The notes: generated by a model not told the origin, from the letters alone. Positions 8,684 to 19,055 are shown, counted from the first letter of the stretch. The stretch: DNA of 64,000 nucleotides from Nocardia rhamnosiphila NBRC 108938 (GCF_000720425.1 NZ_JOAJ01000009.1:124001-188000), one strand, 5' to 3'. Numbers and translations are program-made.

Positions 8684-9961
8684 ATGACCACACAGACCAC
8701 CCCGGCCACACCCCGCGTACTCGTCTCCGGCGGCGGTATCGCCGGTAACGCGGTCGCCCTGCAACTGCTGCGTGCCGGAATCCGGCCCACGGTGATCGAA
8801 CGCGCGGCCGCGCCACGGCCGGGTGGCCAGGCCGTCGACCTGCGTGGGCCCAGCCGGGTCGTGGCGGAGCGGATGGGTCTCATGCCGGGTATCCGCCGGC
8901 ACCAGCTCGATGAGCGGGGCATGGTGTACGTGGACTCCACCGGTCGCGAAGCAGCCCGGATGCCGGCCGAACTGTTCGAAGGCAAGGGAGCGGTGGCCGA
9001 AATAGAGATCACCCGCGGCGATCTGAACCAGGTCCTGCTGGACGCCCTCGCCGAGGAGACCGCGCGCCCCGGCACGCCCGGTATCGACTACCGGTACGGC
9101 GAATGGATCCACGCACTGCGCGAGCACGCCCACGGCGTCTCGGTGGAATTCGCTTCCGGAGCCACTGAGGAATTCGACCTGGTGGTCGGCGCCGATGGCC
9201 TGCACTCCACCACCCGGCGGCTGGCCTTCGGCCCCGAAGAGCAGTTCAGCACCTATCTCGGCGGATACACCTCGTACTTCACCATGCCGACCCCGGCCGG
9301 GATCCGCCCACACTGGATGACCGTGCAACTGTTGCCCGGCGGCACCTTCCTCGGGTTCCGGCCGGACGCCGACCCCACCACCACCAAGGCGATGATCACC
9401 ATCCGGCGCCCCGCCGACCCCGCACTGCGGCGCGATACGGCGGCCCAGAAGCGGTTGCTGCGCGAAGGTCTCGCGGTCGGTGGTCTGCTGGTCTCCGAAG
9501 TCGACGCCGCCATGGACCGGGCCGAGGACTTCTACTTCGACGAACTCGCGCGGATCACCATGCCCCGCTGGACGACCGAGCGGATCGCGCTGGTCGGGGA
9601 TGCCGGGTACTGCGGGTCACCATTGAGCGGGCAGGGCACGGCCATGGCTCTGGTCGGCGCCTACATACTGGTCGGCGAGATCGCACGCACACCGGACCGG
9701 CCGGCCGCCGCACTGGCCCGGTACAGCGAGATCCTGCGCCCGTTCGTGGAATCCGCGCAGCAGCTCCCGCCCGGCGGGGTGAAGGCCATGACCCCGCGCA
9801 CCCGGGCGGGTATCCGGGCTTCACTGGCCCTGGTCCGACTCACCACCTCCACGATCATGCAGCCACTGATGACCCGCATGCTGTCCGCTACCGACGACTA
9901 CACGCTGCCCGATTACTCCACCGACCTCCCCGCGGCGGAACAGGGAACTCTGCCGCGGTAA
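8684..9961 (+). CDS. Class A FAD-dependent monooxygenase (TetX-like)
   Basis: This 425-residue soluble flavoprotein hydroxylates an unknown aromatic or antibiotic-like substrate using NAD(P)H and O2. Motifs in order are GGGIAGNAVALQLL (FAD dinucleotide fold, near residue 13), DLVVGADGLHSTTRR (DG motif, near 165-180) and RIALVGDAGYCGSP (GD motif, near 305). The ATG at 8684 follows GAGGA at good spacing; the open frame upstream to 8633 runs through the operator. TetR-controlled enzymes of this type often modify xenobiotics, but the substrate cannot be inferred. Confidence 0.88.
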   Translation: MTTQTTPATPRVLVSGGGIAGNAVALQLLRAGIRPTVIERAAAPRPGGQAVDLRGPSRVVAERMGLMPGIRRHQLDERGMVYVDSTGREAARMPAELFEGKGAVAEIEITRGDLNQVLLDALAEETARPGTPGIDYRYGEWIHALREHAHGVSVEFASGATEEFDLVVGADGLHSTTRRLAFGPEEQFSTYLGGYTSYFTMPTPAGIRPHWMTVQLLPGGTFLGFRPDADPTTTKAMITIRRPADPALRRDTAAQKRLLREGLAVGGLLVSEVDAAMDRAEDFYFDELARITMPRWTTERIALVGDAGYCGSPLSGQGTAMALVGAYILVGEIARTPDRPAAALARYSEILRPFVESAQQLPPGGVKAMTPRTRAGIRASLALVRLTTSTIMQPLMTRMLSATDDYTLPDYSTDLPAAEQGTLPR

Positions 9962-10393
9962 CCAAACGCAACCACCATCGCCGATTCCTCGAACGGTTAC
10001 CTTCCGCTGGCAGCGGACCGGATCGACCACACTCGTCGCCGTTTCCGATTCCGCTGCCGAGCATCCGGAAGAGCCGAACTATCGCTCGATGGCCGTCCGG
10101 GCCGGTCACCCCGCGAGACCGGCCCGGACGAACGCTGCCGCCGGCCGATGGGCCGGTCTGCCACCCCGCGGGACAGACCGACCCACCCACCCGCGTTCCC
10201 CGGCTCCCCACCGGTTCCCGCGGCCCCACCCTCCGAGGGGTTCCGGTTCCTCCCCAGGCCCGGAACCACCTCGCCCCTCCCGGCGGACCCCCCGAATCCG
10301 CCCCATCCCCACCGGGCACTTTCCGGTTCCTCCCCAGGCACCGGTCCGTACCCCACCCCCACCGGAGGCGCATCCGGCCACCGCGGCAGCCGG
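9962..10393. other. Gene-poor GC-rich stretch
   Basis: No open frame here has a convincing start, ribosome site or natural composition. The only repeat I see is a 19-bp direct repeat (TTCCGGTTCCTCCCCAGGC) at 10241-10259 and 10321-10339, exactly 80 bp apart. Confidence 0.5.
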
Positions 10394-10422
10394 CTACGCC
10401 GAGTTCGGTGCGACCACCTGGA

Positions 10423-10755
10423 TCAGGCAGCCGGTCGCTTGCAGGTCGGCGCCCATCTCGCCCGGTTCGGTGCCGCCCGCGCGACCGATCGCCGGCCCGT
10501 CGGCGCCGAACAGACCGGCTCGCGCGGCACAGACGGTCGCGGTGCGGTACCGGATCCGCCCGCCTCGTCCACGGCGACCGCGCGCCGCGGCGCGGTCGTC
10601 GAATGGGCCGGCGCCGACGACCTCGTCGCCACTGTGGCCCGGCCGGCCGGAGCGGTGCCCGGCTCACTTTCGGTCGCCGCGGCGGGCTCGGCAGCCGGTG
10701 CCACCGCGGCGGTGGCACCGCCCGGAGCGGGCGTGGCGGTCAGCTTGCTGATCAT
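10423..10755 (-). CDS. Possible small Ala/Pro-rich protein, maybe frameshifted
   Basis: I do not recognise this 110-codon frame. It begins MISKLTATPAPGG after a good ribosome site (AGAGGA, 8 nt before the ATG) and has high third-position GC to about codon 67. From there a neighbouring frame reads more naturally (ending ATGCLIQVVAPNSA, stop at 10394-10396). A single-base slip near 10555 would join the two. It could be a small gene with a frameshift, an assembly error, or non-coding GC-rich sequence. Confidence 0.28.
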   Translation of the reverse strand: MISKLTATPAPGGATAAVAPAAEPAAATESEPGTAPAGRATVATRSSAPAHSTTAPRRAVAVDEAGGSGTAPRPSVPREPVCSAPTGRRSVARAAPNRARWAPTCKRPAA

Positions 10756-10976
10756 TGCGGGTTCCTCTTCGCGGTGTCCTCGTTACCGGTTGTCCCGGCC
10801 TCGACACCAACAATGCGGCCCCGCGCTTGGCAGGCACTTAACGTGAACTTATAACGCTGCAACCACGATTCGTCACAGTGCAGACAAGGTCGGGGCACAG
10901 CCGGGGGACCTGCTCCGGGATCGGTGCATCTCGGGCATCATGGAGTTATCCGCTACGACAACAAGTGGGAGTGTGG

Positions 10977-11036
10977 ATGGATACGTTGGTGTTATGGGCC
11001 CTGGCCTGTGCGGTCTACTGGTTCGGTCTGCTCTGA
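10977..11036 (+). CDS. Possible 19-residue single-span membrane peptide
   Basis: ATG at 10977 opens a short frame encoding MDTLVLWALACAVYWFGLL and then a stop. Nearly the whole peptide is a transmembrane-like helix. GTGGGAG lies close upstream. It sits in a 430-bp interval between the uncertain small gene and the serine hydrolase. Small hydrophobic proteins are common in this phylum, but this one is supported only by composition. Confidence 0.35.
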   Translation: MDTLVLWALACAVYWFGLL

Positions 11037-11185
11037 TCGGGCCCCGCGCCGACAACCCGCCGGCACCGCGCGAATCGTGCCGGTAGCTCGCCCCTGAGCC
11101 GGTCTTCCGATCGGGCAGGGGCGTCGTGCTGTCCGGGCCCCGAGATAACCGGCCCTGCGACCGCCTGCCCATTAGGGTGATCCGC

Positions 11186-12550
11186 ATGGTGCGTTTCGGT
11201 GGGCTCCTGGCGGGGGTCACAGCGGTAACACTGATGGCGGGACAGCTCTTCGCGGCGCAGGCACAGGCACAGGCGATACCGGAAACCGATGGCACGCCCG
11301 CCCGGTGCGAAGTGTCCTCCGGCCGGGAACCGGCCCGCGCCACGCCGGAACAGGTCGGGCTGGACGCGGCCCGGCTGACCGACGCACTGACTTTCGCGGC
11401 GGCCCGCAATCGCCTCAACATCCAGGTCTTCCGGCATAACTGCCTGGTCGGCGAGGGCCCGGGCAACGCACGCACCGGTAATACCCCGTGGAACGTATGG
11501 AGCGTGACCAAGAGCGTGGTCTCGCTGCTCACCGGGATCGCGGCCGGAGCGGGACGTATCGATATCGAGGCGCCCATCGGCCGGTATCTGCCACCGGAAC
11601 TCGGCGACGCGCAGCACCGGGCGATCACGGTCGAGAATCTGCTCACCGAGACCTCGGGGATGCGCACCGGCGTGGTCACCGAGGGTCTCACCGGAGCGGT
11701 ACCGCTCGACCCCAACAGCGCGGTACAGGCCCTGGGCGTCCCACTGGACCACGAACCGGGCACCGTCTTCACCTACAGCCAGCGCACCGTCGACCTGCTG
11801 TCATATGTGCTGGAGCTCGCGGTCGGTGAACCGCTGCAGGACTTCGCGCAGCGGGAACTGTTCGGGCCGCTCGGCATCGAACGCGGCGACCGGTACTGGG
11901 CGCGGGACCGATCCGGTCACACCTACGGGTACGCGCATCTGCTGATTCCACCGAACGATCTGGCCAAGCTCGGACTGCTGATCGCGGGCAACGGCAACTG
12001 GAACGGCCGCCAGCTCGTGCCCGCCGCGTATCTGTCCCGCGCGACCGCCCCTTCGACCACCAACCCCTGCTACGGATATCTGTTCTGGACCGGTCCCGGC
12101 TGTGCGGAGAACGCGTCGTTCCTGCCGCCCGACACCTATGCGATGTCCGGAGTCGGCCTGCAGAATGTCTTCGTCATGCCGAGCCTGGACCTGGTGGTGG
12201 TGTGGACCGGGGTGTTCGGGAACATGAGCGCCTACGGCCCGGCCGGCGTCATCGCGCACACCGACGAACTGCCGCACGAATTCTTCCGGCGGCTCATGGC
12301 CGCCTTCTACGAACCCCCGGTCCCCGACCCCGGCCCGTACGTCGAACCGCCGCTGCGCACCGACCCGAACTCCTATATCGATACCGATATCCTGCTCGCG
12401 GTCTTCGGCATCGGCGGGTCCGCGTACCCGGGTTGCGATGTATTCGCCTGCCTCGGGGAACCGCTGGCGGCGCCGTTCAGCGACGCGCCGCCCGGCTGTG
12501 TCCTCCTGGTGTGCCTCGGAAATGATCCGCGCACCCCGGGAATCCACTGA
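11186..12550 (+). CDS. Secreted beta-lactamase-fold serine hydrolase
   Basis: This 454-residue exported protein has a Sec-type signal peptide (hydrophobic LLAGVTAVTLMAG, probable cut after AQAQA). The beta-lactamase/transpeptidase fold carries the catalytic SxxK as SVTK in NVWSVTKSVVSLL. An aromatic YSQ element and a WTG element stand where the Y-x-N and K-T-G boxes occur. Such proteins act as esterases, D,D-peptidases or peptide hydrolases; the true substrate is unknown. The ATG was chosen because TAGGGT lies 7 nt upstream and the signal peptide starts there. It converges on asd with about 20 bp between. Confidence 0.85.
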   Translation: MVRFGGLLAGVTAVTLMAGQLFAAQAQAQAIPETDGTPARCEVSSGREPARATPEQVGLDAARLTDALTFAAARNRLNIQVFRHNCLVGEGPGNARTGNTPWNVWSVTKSVVSLLTGIAAGAGRIDIEAPIGRYLPPELGDAQHRAITVENLLTETSGMRTGVVTEGLTGAVPLDPNSAVQALGVPLDHEPGTVFTYSQRTVDLLSYVLELAVGEPLQDFAQRELFGPLGIERGDRYWARDRSGHTYGYAHLLIPPNDLAKLGLLIAGNGNWNGRQLVPAAYLSRATAPSTTNPCYGYLFWTGPGCAENASFLPPDTYAMSGVGLQNVFVMPSLDLVVVWTGVFGNMSAYGPAGVIAHTDELPHEFFRRLMAAFYEPPVPDPGPYVEPPLRTDPNSYIDTDILLAVFGIGGSAYPGCDVFACLGEPLAAPFSDAPPGCVLLVCLGNDPRTPGIH

Positions 12551-12571
12551 GCCGGGCGGCGTACCACGCCG

Positions 12572-13636
<1,065 letters not shown>

Positions 13637-13683
13637 CTACGTGGTTACGCTGCGCTACCGCCTCCGCGCCTGACCCGATCAAG

Positions 13684-14949
13684 TCAGCGCCCCGTTCCGG
13701 CGTGAACGACGGCGACCTCGTCGCCGCCGAGATCGAACGCGCGATGCAGCACCTGCACGGCGTCGTCGAGTTCGGTGTCCTTGACCAGTACCGAGATCCG
13801 GATCTCGGAGGTGGAGATGAGGTCGATATTGATACCGGCCTCGGCCAGCGCCTCACAGAAGGTGGCGGTGACCCCGGGATGGCTTTTCATACCGGCTCCG
13901 ACCAGCGACACCTTGCCGATGTGGTCGTCGTAGAGCACCTGGGAGAAGCCGATATCGCTCTGGTATTTGCTCAGCATCTCCACCGCCCGGACGCCGTCGG
14001 CCTTGGGGAGGGTGAAGGTGATGTCGGTCTTGCCGGTCTCCACCTTGGAGATGTTCTGCAGGACCATATCGATGTTGATCTCGGCTTCGGCCACGTAACG
14101 GAACACCTTGGCGGCGTATCCGGGTTCGTCCGGCAGTCCGACCACGGTCACCTTGGCCTCGCTGCGGTCGTGCGCGACGCCCGTCAGGATTGCTTGTTCC
14201 AAGGGAATGTCCTCCATCGATCCGTATACATAGGTGCCCCGCTTGTCGGTGTAGGACGAACGCACATGCACGGGCACGTTGTAGCGGCGCGCGTATTCGA
14301 CGCAGCGCAGCATGAGTACCTTCGACCCGCAGGCCGCCATCTCGAGCATTTCCTCGTAGGAGACCTGCTCGAGCTTCTGCGCATCACTCACGATGCGCGG
14401 ATCGGCGGTGAAGACCCCGTCCACATCGGTGTAGATCTCACAGACGTCGGCCTCCAGCGCGGCGGCCAGCGCGACCGCGGTGGTGTCGGAACCACCACGA
14501 CCCAGCGTAGTGACGTCCTTGCTGTCCTGGCTGACGCCCTGGAAACCCGCGACCAGGACGATGGTGCCCTCGTCCAGGGCTTCGCGCAGACGGCCCGGCG
14601 TCACGTCGATGATCTTGGCCTTACCGTGCACCGACGTGGTGATGACACCGGCCTGGGAGCCGGTGAACGACCGCGCCTCGGCGCCGAGACTGTGAATGGC
14701 CATGGCCACCAGGGCGTTGGAAATGCGTTCACCGGAGGTGAGCAGCATGTCCATCTCCCGGGCCGGGGGCGCGGGCGAAACCTGCTCGGCCAGGTCGAGC
14801 AGTTCATCGGTGGTATCGCCCATAGCTGAGCACACCACGACCACGTCGTGGCCCTGCTTCTTCGTCTCGACGATCCGTTCGGCGACGCGACGGATCCGGT
14901 CGGCAGAGGCTACCGAGGATCCTCCGTACTTCTGGACAACGAGTGCCAC
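13684..14949 (-). CDS. lysC: Aspartokinase (alpha subunit, with internal beta start)
   Basis: This 421-residue kinase phosphorylates aspartate. The [15 protein letters not shown]-terminus is diagnostic; the kinase domain fills about residues 1-230 and two ACT domains the remainder, where lysine/threonine feedback acts. The GTG start at 14949 has GGAGGA 6 nt upstream, and the resulting length equals that of Corynebacterium LysC. An in-frame ATG at 14217 (MEDIPLEQA) matches the internal start that yields the separate beta subunit in relatives, here 177 residues. Lysine and diaminopimelate supply for the cell wall depends on it. Confidence 0.95.
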   Translation of the reverse strand: MALVVQKYGGSSVASADRIRRVAERIVETKKQGHDVVVVCSAMGDTTDELLDLAEQVSPAPPAREMDMLLTSGERISNALVAMAIHSLGAEARSFTGSQAGVITTSVHGKAKIIDVTPGRLREALDEGTIVLVAGFQGVSQDSKDVTTLGRGGSDTTAVALAAALEADVCEIYTDVDGVFTADPRIVSDAQKLEQVSYEEMLEMAACGSKVLMLRCVEYARRYNVPVHVRSSYTDKRGTYVYGSMEDIPLEQAILTGVAHDRSEAKVTVVGLPDEPGYAAKVFRYVAEAEINIDMVLQNISKVETGKTDITFTLPKADGVRAVEMLSKYQSDIGFSQVLYDDHIGKVSLVGAGMKSHPGVTATFCEALAEAGINIDLISTSEIRISVLVKDTELDDAVQVLHRAFDLGGDEVAVVHAGTGR

Positions 14950-15128
14950 GAGGGGTCCTCCAATGTCAGCGAACAGGCGATCAGTGCAATAGCGTACCGA
15001 TGCCGGCCACGCTGTTCCGGGAGTATCCGGCCCGGCTGTGGAATAACACACAGCCGTGTGACGTCACGTTTACCTGCTCGCGGGCCCGCCGCACGCGCGG
15101 GCGGGCCCGGCGGGCGCCCGAATGGCTC

Positions 15129-15704
15129 TCATATCCGATCGAACCAGCTCACCTGCGCTCCGTTGCCGAACTCCTGCCGCCGCACGGGAGCGAACCGCGT
15201 GGGCCGGAAAACTCCGCCCAGGACGGGGACGCCGGCTCCGGCCAGCACCGGGTAGCTCTTGAAGATGAGCTGGTCGATCTCCTCGAGCAGCGCACCGGCG
15301 AGGGTGCCGCCGCCGCAGAGCCAGATGTCCTTGCCCTCCTCCTTCTTGAGTCGCCGCACCAGTTCGACCGGATCGGTGCGCACCAATTCGATCTCCGGCT
15401 CGGCGATGCCGCCCAAGGTGGTGGAGACGACGTACTGCTTCATGTGGGGATAGGGGCTGGCGATGCCCGCCGACAGTGCGGGTTCGTAGGTGCCGCGGCC
15501 CATGATCAGCGTGTCCCAGTGCCGGTTCGGCACGTCGGGTGCGATACCCGCCTGTTCACGGATATGCCCGGGGACGGATTCGGGATAGCGCTCGTTGATC
15601 CACTCGGCCATATCGGCGCCGAGGGGATAGAAGTCGGCCTCTCCATCGGGACCGGCGATATAGCCGTCGAGGGAGACGGCCACGTAGTAGACGAGCTTTC
15701 GCAT
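15129..15704 (-). CDS. Dihydrofolate reductase-family (RibD C-terminal domain) protein
   Basis: This 191-residue reductase-like protein begins MRKLVYYVAVSLDGYIAGPDG, the hallmark of the RibD-C family. The family is related to DHFR but usually not a housekeeping folate enzyme. GRGTYEPALSAGIASPYPHMKQYVVS and WLCGGGTLAGALLEEIDQL are the NADPH-fold segments. Two copies of an operator-like repeat lie just upstream (15721-15770), so expression is probably controlled by a repressor encoded elsewhere. Substrate unknown. Confidence 0.85.
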   Translation of the reverse strand: MRKLVYYVAVSLDGYIAGPDGEADFYPLGADMAEWINERYPESVPGHIREQAGIAPDVPNRHWDTLIMGRGTYEPALSAGIASPYPHMKQYVVSTTLGGIAEPEIELVRTDPVELVRRLKKEEGKDIWLCGGGTLAGALLEEIDQLIFKSYPVLAGAGVPVLGGVFRPTRFAPVRRQEFGNGAQVSWFDRI

Positions 15705-15720
15705 GAGATACCGCCCTGTT

Positions 15721-15770
15721 CGTAGTACTCCAAATGAAGTGGTTAGAACGTAGTACTACATATGGAGTGG
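15721..15770. promoter_or_regulatory. Tandem operator-like direct repeat
   Basis: Two 22-bp direct repeats (15721-15742 and 15749-15770) differ at only three positions. They start CGTAGTACT and end AGTGG, 28 bp apart start to start. Each contains a dyad of form ACT-n-CATATG-n-AGT (perfect in the second, one change in the first). They lie 17-66 bp upstream of the reductase ATG. The dyad resembles sites for small winged-helix repressors, which is an inference. Confidence 0.6.
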
Positions 15771-15951
15771 CGTCAAGGGTGGGCGTGCGCACGCCGCTTC
15801 CGGCGTATATCGAACCGGCCATCGATCGAACGAACGAACACGAACACACTCGATAACCGGCGCCCGAATTGATTACGAGCCGCCACCAATAGACCGATAG
15901 CAATCCCATCGGGGTTGTGATGCGCACCATAGGGCTCGAATAATGGGCTGC

Positions 15952-16137
15952 ATGATGGCAAACGTCGGAGACCGGTTGCACGTGCACGGGCACACCGTCG
16001 GCGAGGTCGACCACGAGGGAGAGATCGTAGAGGTTCACGGCCGCGACGGAACACCGCCGTATCTGGTGCGTTTCGACGACGGACACGAGTCCCTGGTCTT
16101 TCCCGGCCCGGACGCGACGGTCGAACGAACACCCTGA
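15952..16137 (+). CDS. DUF1918 small SH3-like protein
   Basis: This protein of about 61 residues matches the DUF1918 pattern: ANVGDRLHVHGHTVGEVD, then GEIVEVHGRDGTPPYLVRFDDGHESLVFPGPDA. These actinobacterial proteins form a small beta barrel and have no established function. ATG codons at 15952 and 15955 both fit; TAATGG lies 5-8 nt upstream and suggests a leaderless start. It stands alone between divergent and unrelated genes. Confidence 0.85.
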   Translation: MMANVGDRLHVHGHTVGEVDHEGEIVEVHGRDGTPPYLVRFDDGHESLVFPGPDATVERTP

Positions 16138-16311
16138 CCTGCCCACGCGACAGGACAGCGGACCCCGGTTCAGGACCGGCCCCGCAAACTTCTGCGGCCG
16201 GTATACCCGCCGGCGGAATCACCGCCGCGGCTGACGAGCGTGTTGACGATCACGCGAACCCCGAGGAAGAATCGTGGCCGATTCGTAATAACCGGGGGTG
16301 CGAGGGACAGC

Positions 16312-16770
16312 ATGCGTACGAAGACCGATATCAGATTTGCCGTCGAGGCCGACCCGGGCCAGGTGATGGACGCGTTGATGGCGGTCGAGATGCTGTCCGA
16401 ATGGTCGCCCGATTTCGAGGACGCGCGCGTGGCGGGGCGCGACGAAGCGGGCCGGCCGCGCCGGGTCTTCATCCAGGTCTCGGTCTCCAACACCCCGGAT
16501 ATGCAGGTGTGGGAGTTCGACTGGTCGGAGAACCGGATGTCGTGGGAGGTCTCCGACAGCACCCGCGGTATCAGAGGCGGCGGATCCTTCGAGGTCACCG
16601 CCGGTGAAACCGGTAGCGATGTACTGCTGCACGTCGAGCAGTACACGCCGCTGCCCGTGCCCGGATTCCTGGGCAAGAGGGCGGTCCGCAAATCCTACGA
16701 GGCCCTCGTGGAGAATTTCGTCGCCTACACCGAGCAGTTCCCCGAATCCGAGACCTACGACCTCGTCTGA
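16312..16770 (+). CDS. SRPBCC (START-like) family protein
   Basis: This 152-residue single-domain protein has the polyketide-cyclase/START-like pattern: an N-terminal strand MRTKTDIRFAVEADPGQVMDAL, a central VWEFDWSENRMSWEVSD section and a long C-terminal helix (KRAVRKSYEALVENFVAYTEQF). Such folds bind hydrophobic ligands. GAGGGA precedes the ATG at 16312; the longer open frame lacks the family start. No operon partner is evident, and LtrA follows after 74 bp. Ligand unknown. Confidence 0.82.
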   Translation: MRTKTDIRFAVEADPGQVMDALMAVEMLSEWSPDFEDARVAGRDEAGRPRRVFIQVSVSNTPDMQVWEFDWSENRMSWEVSDSTRGIRGGGSFEVTAGETGSDVLLHVEQYTPLPVPGFLGKRAVRKSYEALVENFVAYTEQFPESETYDLV

Positions 16771-16844
16771 GCCCGCCCGACGCGCCCGCGCGGCGTACGC
16801 GCGATCTCCGTTCGAACGGCCCCGGAGCTGCCACGATAGGGCCC

Positions 16845-18056
16845 ATGCCAGGTCTCACGCGACGCGGCCGGATCCAGCCGATGGGCGAGAACGCCTCGGT
16901 CACCCAGCTGGAACTGTTCTTCGACCTGGTCCTGGTCTTTGCCTTCACGATGGTCACCGATCTGGCGGCCGCGGAGCCCACGGCAGTCAATATGCTGCGC
17001 TCGTTGCTGGTCCTGGCGGTGCTGTGGTGGGTGTGGATCGACTACGCCTGGCTCGGCAATGTGGTGCGGGCCGACGAAGGGGTGACCCGGGTCGCCATGT
17101 TCGTCGCCATGGGCGGCGGTTTTCTGGCCGCCATCGCGATTCCGGAAGCATTCGACGACCTGCCCGGCGGCTGGTACGGCCCGCTGGTCTTCGCCATGGC
17201 ATACCTGCTTGTCCGGCTGGTCCATCTCGCGATGTTCTGGCTGGCCAGCGCCGCGGACGCCCAGTTGCGGGGACAGGTGCTGCGCTGGGCGCTCGGATCC
17301 ATCACCGTGGGCACCACCCTCCTGGTGATCGCCGCCGAGACCCGCGGCACCATCCAGATCTGCCTCTGGATCGCGGCAATCGGCGGCGACTATCTGTGGA
17401 CACATTTCGCGGGGAACAACTGGCGGCTGAATTCCCCCGCGCATTTCGCCGAACGGCACGGCTTGATCATCATCGTGGCGCTGGGCGAATCCATCGTCGC
17501 CATCGGTATCGGTGTCGCCGGGCTGCCCGTCTCCTGGCCGATCGTGGTCGCGGCCATGCTCGGGCTCATGGTGTCGGGTCTGCTGTGGTGGGCCTATTTC
17601 GACACCGATGCCCTCCGGGTCGAACGCGCATTGCGGGCGGCCACCGGCGCCCGGCAGATCGAGATCGCCCGGACCTGCTACACCTTCTGGCATTTCCCGA
17701 TGATCGTCGGGATCATCGCCCTCTCGCTCGGCCTCAAGAAGGTGCTGTCCTACGTCGGCGACGAGAGCGAGCACACGCTCACCGACGCGCTGACCGGCAT
17801 ACCGCTGGTCGCGCTGTACGGCGGAGTGGTCCTCTACCTGGTGGGGCTGATCGGATTCGGCTGGTTCGGTACGGGCCGGACCGGATGGCTCCGGCCGGTC
17901 ACCGCGGTGGCACTGTGCGCACTCACCCCGCTCGCCGCGAAACTACCGGCCCTCGCGGCACTGGCCGTGCTGAGCGCGGTCCTGACCGCGCTCATCGGCT
18001 GGGAGACTCTGCGATTCGCGGAGACCCGCGACCACATCAGACATCCCGCCGAGTGA
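16845..18056 (+). CDS. Low temperature requirement protein A (LtrA) family membrane protein
   Basis: This 403-residue integral membrane protein has roughly ten to twelve hydrophobic helices. Family hallmarks are SVTQLELFFDLVLVFAFTMV near the N-terminus, HFAERHGLIIIVALGESIVAIG in the middle, and LLWWAYFD after it. LtrA was first linked to low-temperature growth in Listeria; its biochemical activity is unknown. The 3' end overlaps the convergent voltage-sensor gene by 20 bp. Confidence 0.9.
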   Translation: MPGLTRRGRIQPMGENASVTQLELFFDLVLVFAFTMVTDLAAAEPTAVNMLRSLLVLAVLWWVWIDYAWLGNVVRADEGVTRVAMFVAMGGGFLAAIAIPEAFDDLPGGWYGPLVFAMAYLLVRLVHLAMFWLASAADAQLRGQVLRWALGSITVGTTLLVIAAETRGTIQICLWIAAIGGDYLWTHFAGNNWRLNSPAHFAERHGLIIIVALGESIVAIGIGVAGLPVSWPIVVAAMLGLMVSGLLWWAYFDTDALRVERALRAATGARQIEIARTCYTFWHFPMIVGIIALSLGLKKVLSYVGDESEHTLTDALTGIPLVALYGGVVLYLVGLIGFGWFGTGRTGWLRPVTAVALCALTPLAAKLPALAALAVLSAVLTALIGWETLRFAETRDHIRHPAE

Positions 18057-18894
18057 GGTGACGGGCAGTGAGGTGATGTGCGGTCGGACCGTAAGCCGAC
18101 GGCGACACCTTGACCCCGGTGCGCACAGATTCGCGGATCTGGTCCACGTTCTCCCGGATCATGTCCGATACGAGTTCATCGGTGCGCGGATCGGCCAGCA
18201 CCTGGAACAGGATCCGGAAGACGGTGTCGGCGACCAGGCGGATGATCTCGTCGTGGAACGGGATGTAGCGGACGCGGCCGGTCTGCGGATCGTTCTTGAT
18301 CATCTCGACGATCATCTCGTCGAGTTCGCTGCGGTTCTCTTCCAGCGCTGCCGCGATATTACGGGTGTAATGCCCGGTCCGCAGGACCGCGGTGACCTCC
18401 TCCATGATCGCGATGGTCATCGGGCGCTTGATGACCTCCACGATCGTGCCCACCGAATGGTTGATCACCGCGGCGGTGACGCGATCACCGAACACCCGGT
18501 CGGCGACGCGGGCCAGCCGGACCAGGATCACCACGATCCGCAGCAACCGGAATGCCCGGAAGAACGGACTGGCCACCGGGATCATGCCGACGACTTCGTA
18601 CCAGTAGACGAACGGGAAGGTCCACGGCCAACCGCCCCGGCGCCAGCGCCACAGGAACTCGATCGCGAAAACGGCGCAGACGGCGTAGTCGACCCCGACG
18701 ATCACCCGGTAGGTCTCGGGTGCGACCTCGAAGAAAGTGATCCAGCACACCAGCACGACCGAGATCGCGGCCAGCGCCAGCATGACGAAATCGGTCCACA
18801 GGGCGGGCGGTTTCCGGGGGAAACTCTCGGGCTCGGGGGTTTCGGGTACGTACCCGGGACCGGACTCCGTGGACGACGGTGTTGACACCTGCAT
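18037..18894 (-). CDS. Pore-less voltage-sensor-domain membrane protein
   Basis: The protein has about 285 residues and four helices: S1 32-55, S2 61-82, S3 92-109 and S4 111-131. S2 has the F-x-x-E charge-transfer pattern (F76, E79). S4 carries arginines at 113, 116, 119, 126 and 129, the spacing of a voltage sensor. No S5, pore loop or S6 follows; instead there is a soluble helical tail of about 150 residues, so this is not a complete ion channel. It could be a proton channel of Hv type or a voltage-responsive signalling protein. The start is uncertain: ATG 18894 has AAGGG very close, and GTG 18945 is also open. Confidence 0.75.
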   Translation of the reverse strand: MQVSTPSSTESGPGYVPETPEPESFPRKPPALWTDFVMLALAAISVVLVCWITFFEVAPETYRVIVGVDYAVCAVFAIEFLWRWRRGGWPWTFPFVYWYEVVGMIPVASPFFRAFRLLRIVVILVRLARVADRVFGDRVTAAVINHSVGTIVEVIKRPMTIAIMEEVTAVLRTGHYTRNIAAALEENRSELDEMIVEMIKNDPQTGRVRYIPFHDEIIRLVADTVFRILFQVLADPRTDELVSDMIRENVDQIRESVRTGVKVSPSAYGPTAHHLTARHLTRRDV

Positions 18895-19055
18895 TCCCTT
18901 CGACGCCGAAAGATCGCCGCCCAGTATTACCCGCCGCCCCGGCACATGGCCCGCGTACGGCGCCGGTCAGCGGCGGGTGCACCACTCAGCAGGACTCGCC
19001 CGGCGGGCGACCGGGGTATTCCGGTAGCGCGGTCACCGCCGCCGTTCACGCCGGG

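Noticed and set aside
10241..10339. 19-bp direct repeat as mobile-element target or operator
   Set aside because: Only two copies, 80 bp apart, in low-complexity GC-rich DNA, without inverted ends or a transposase.
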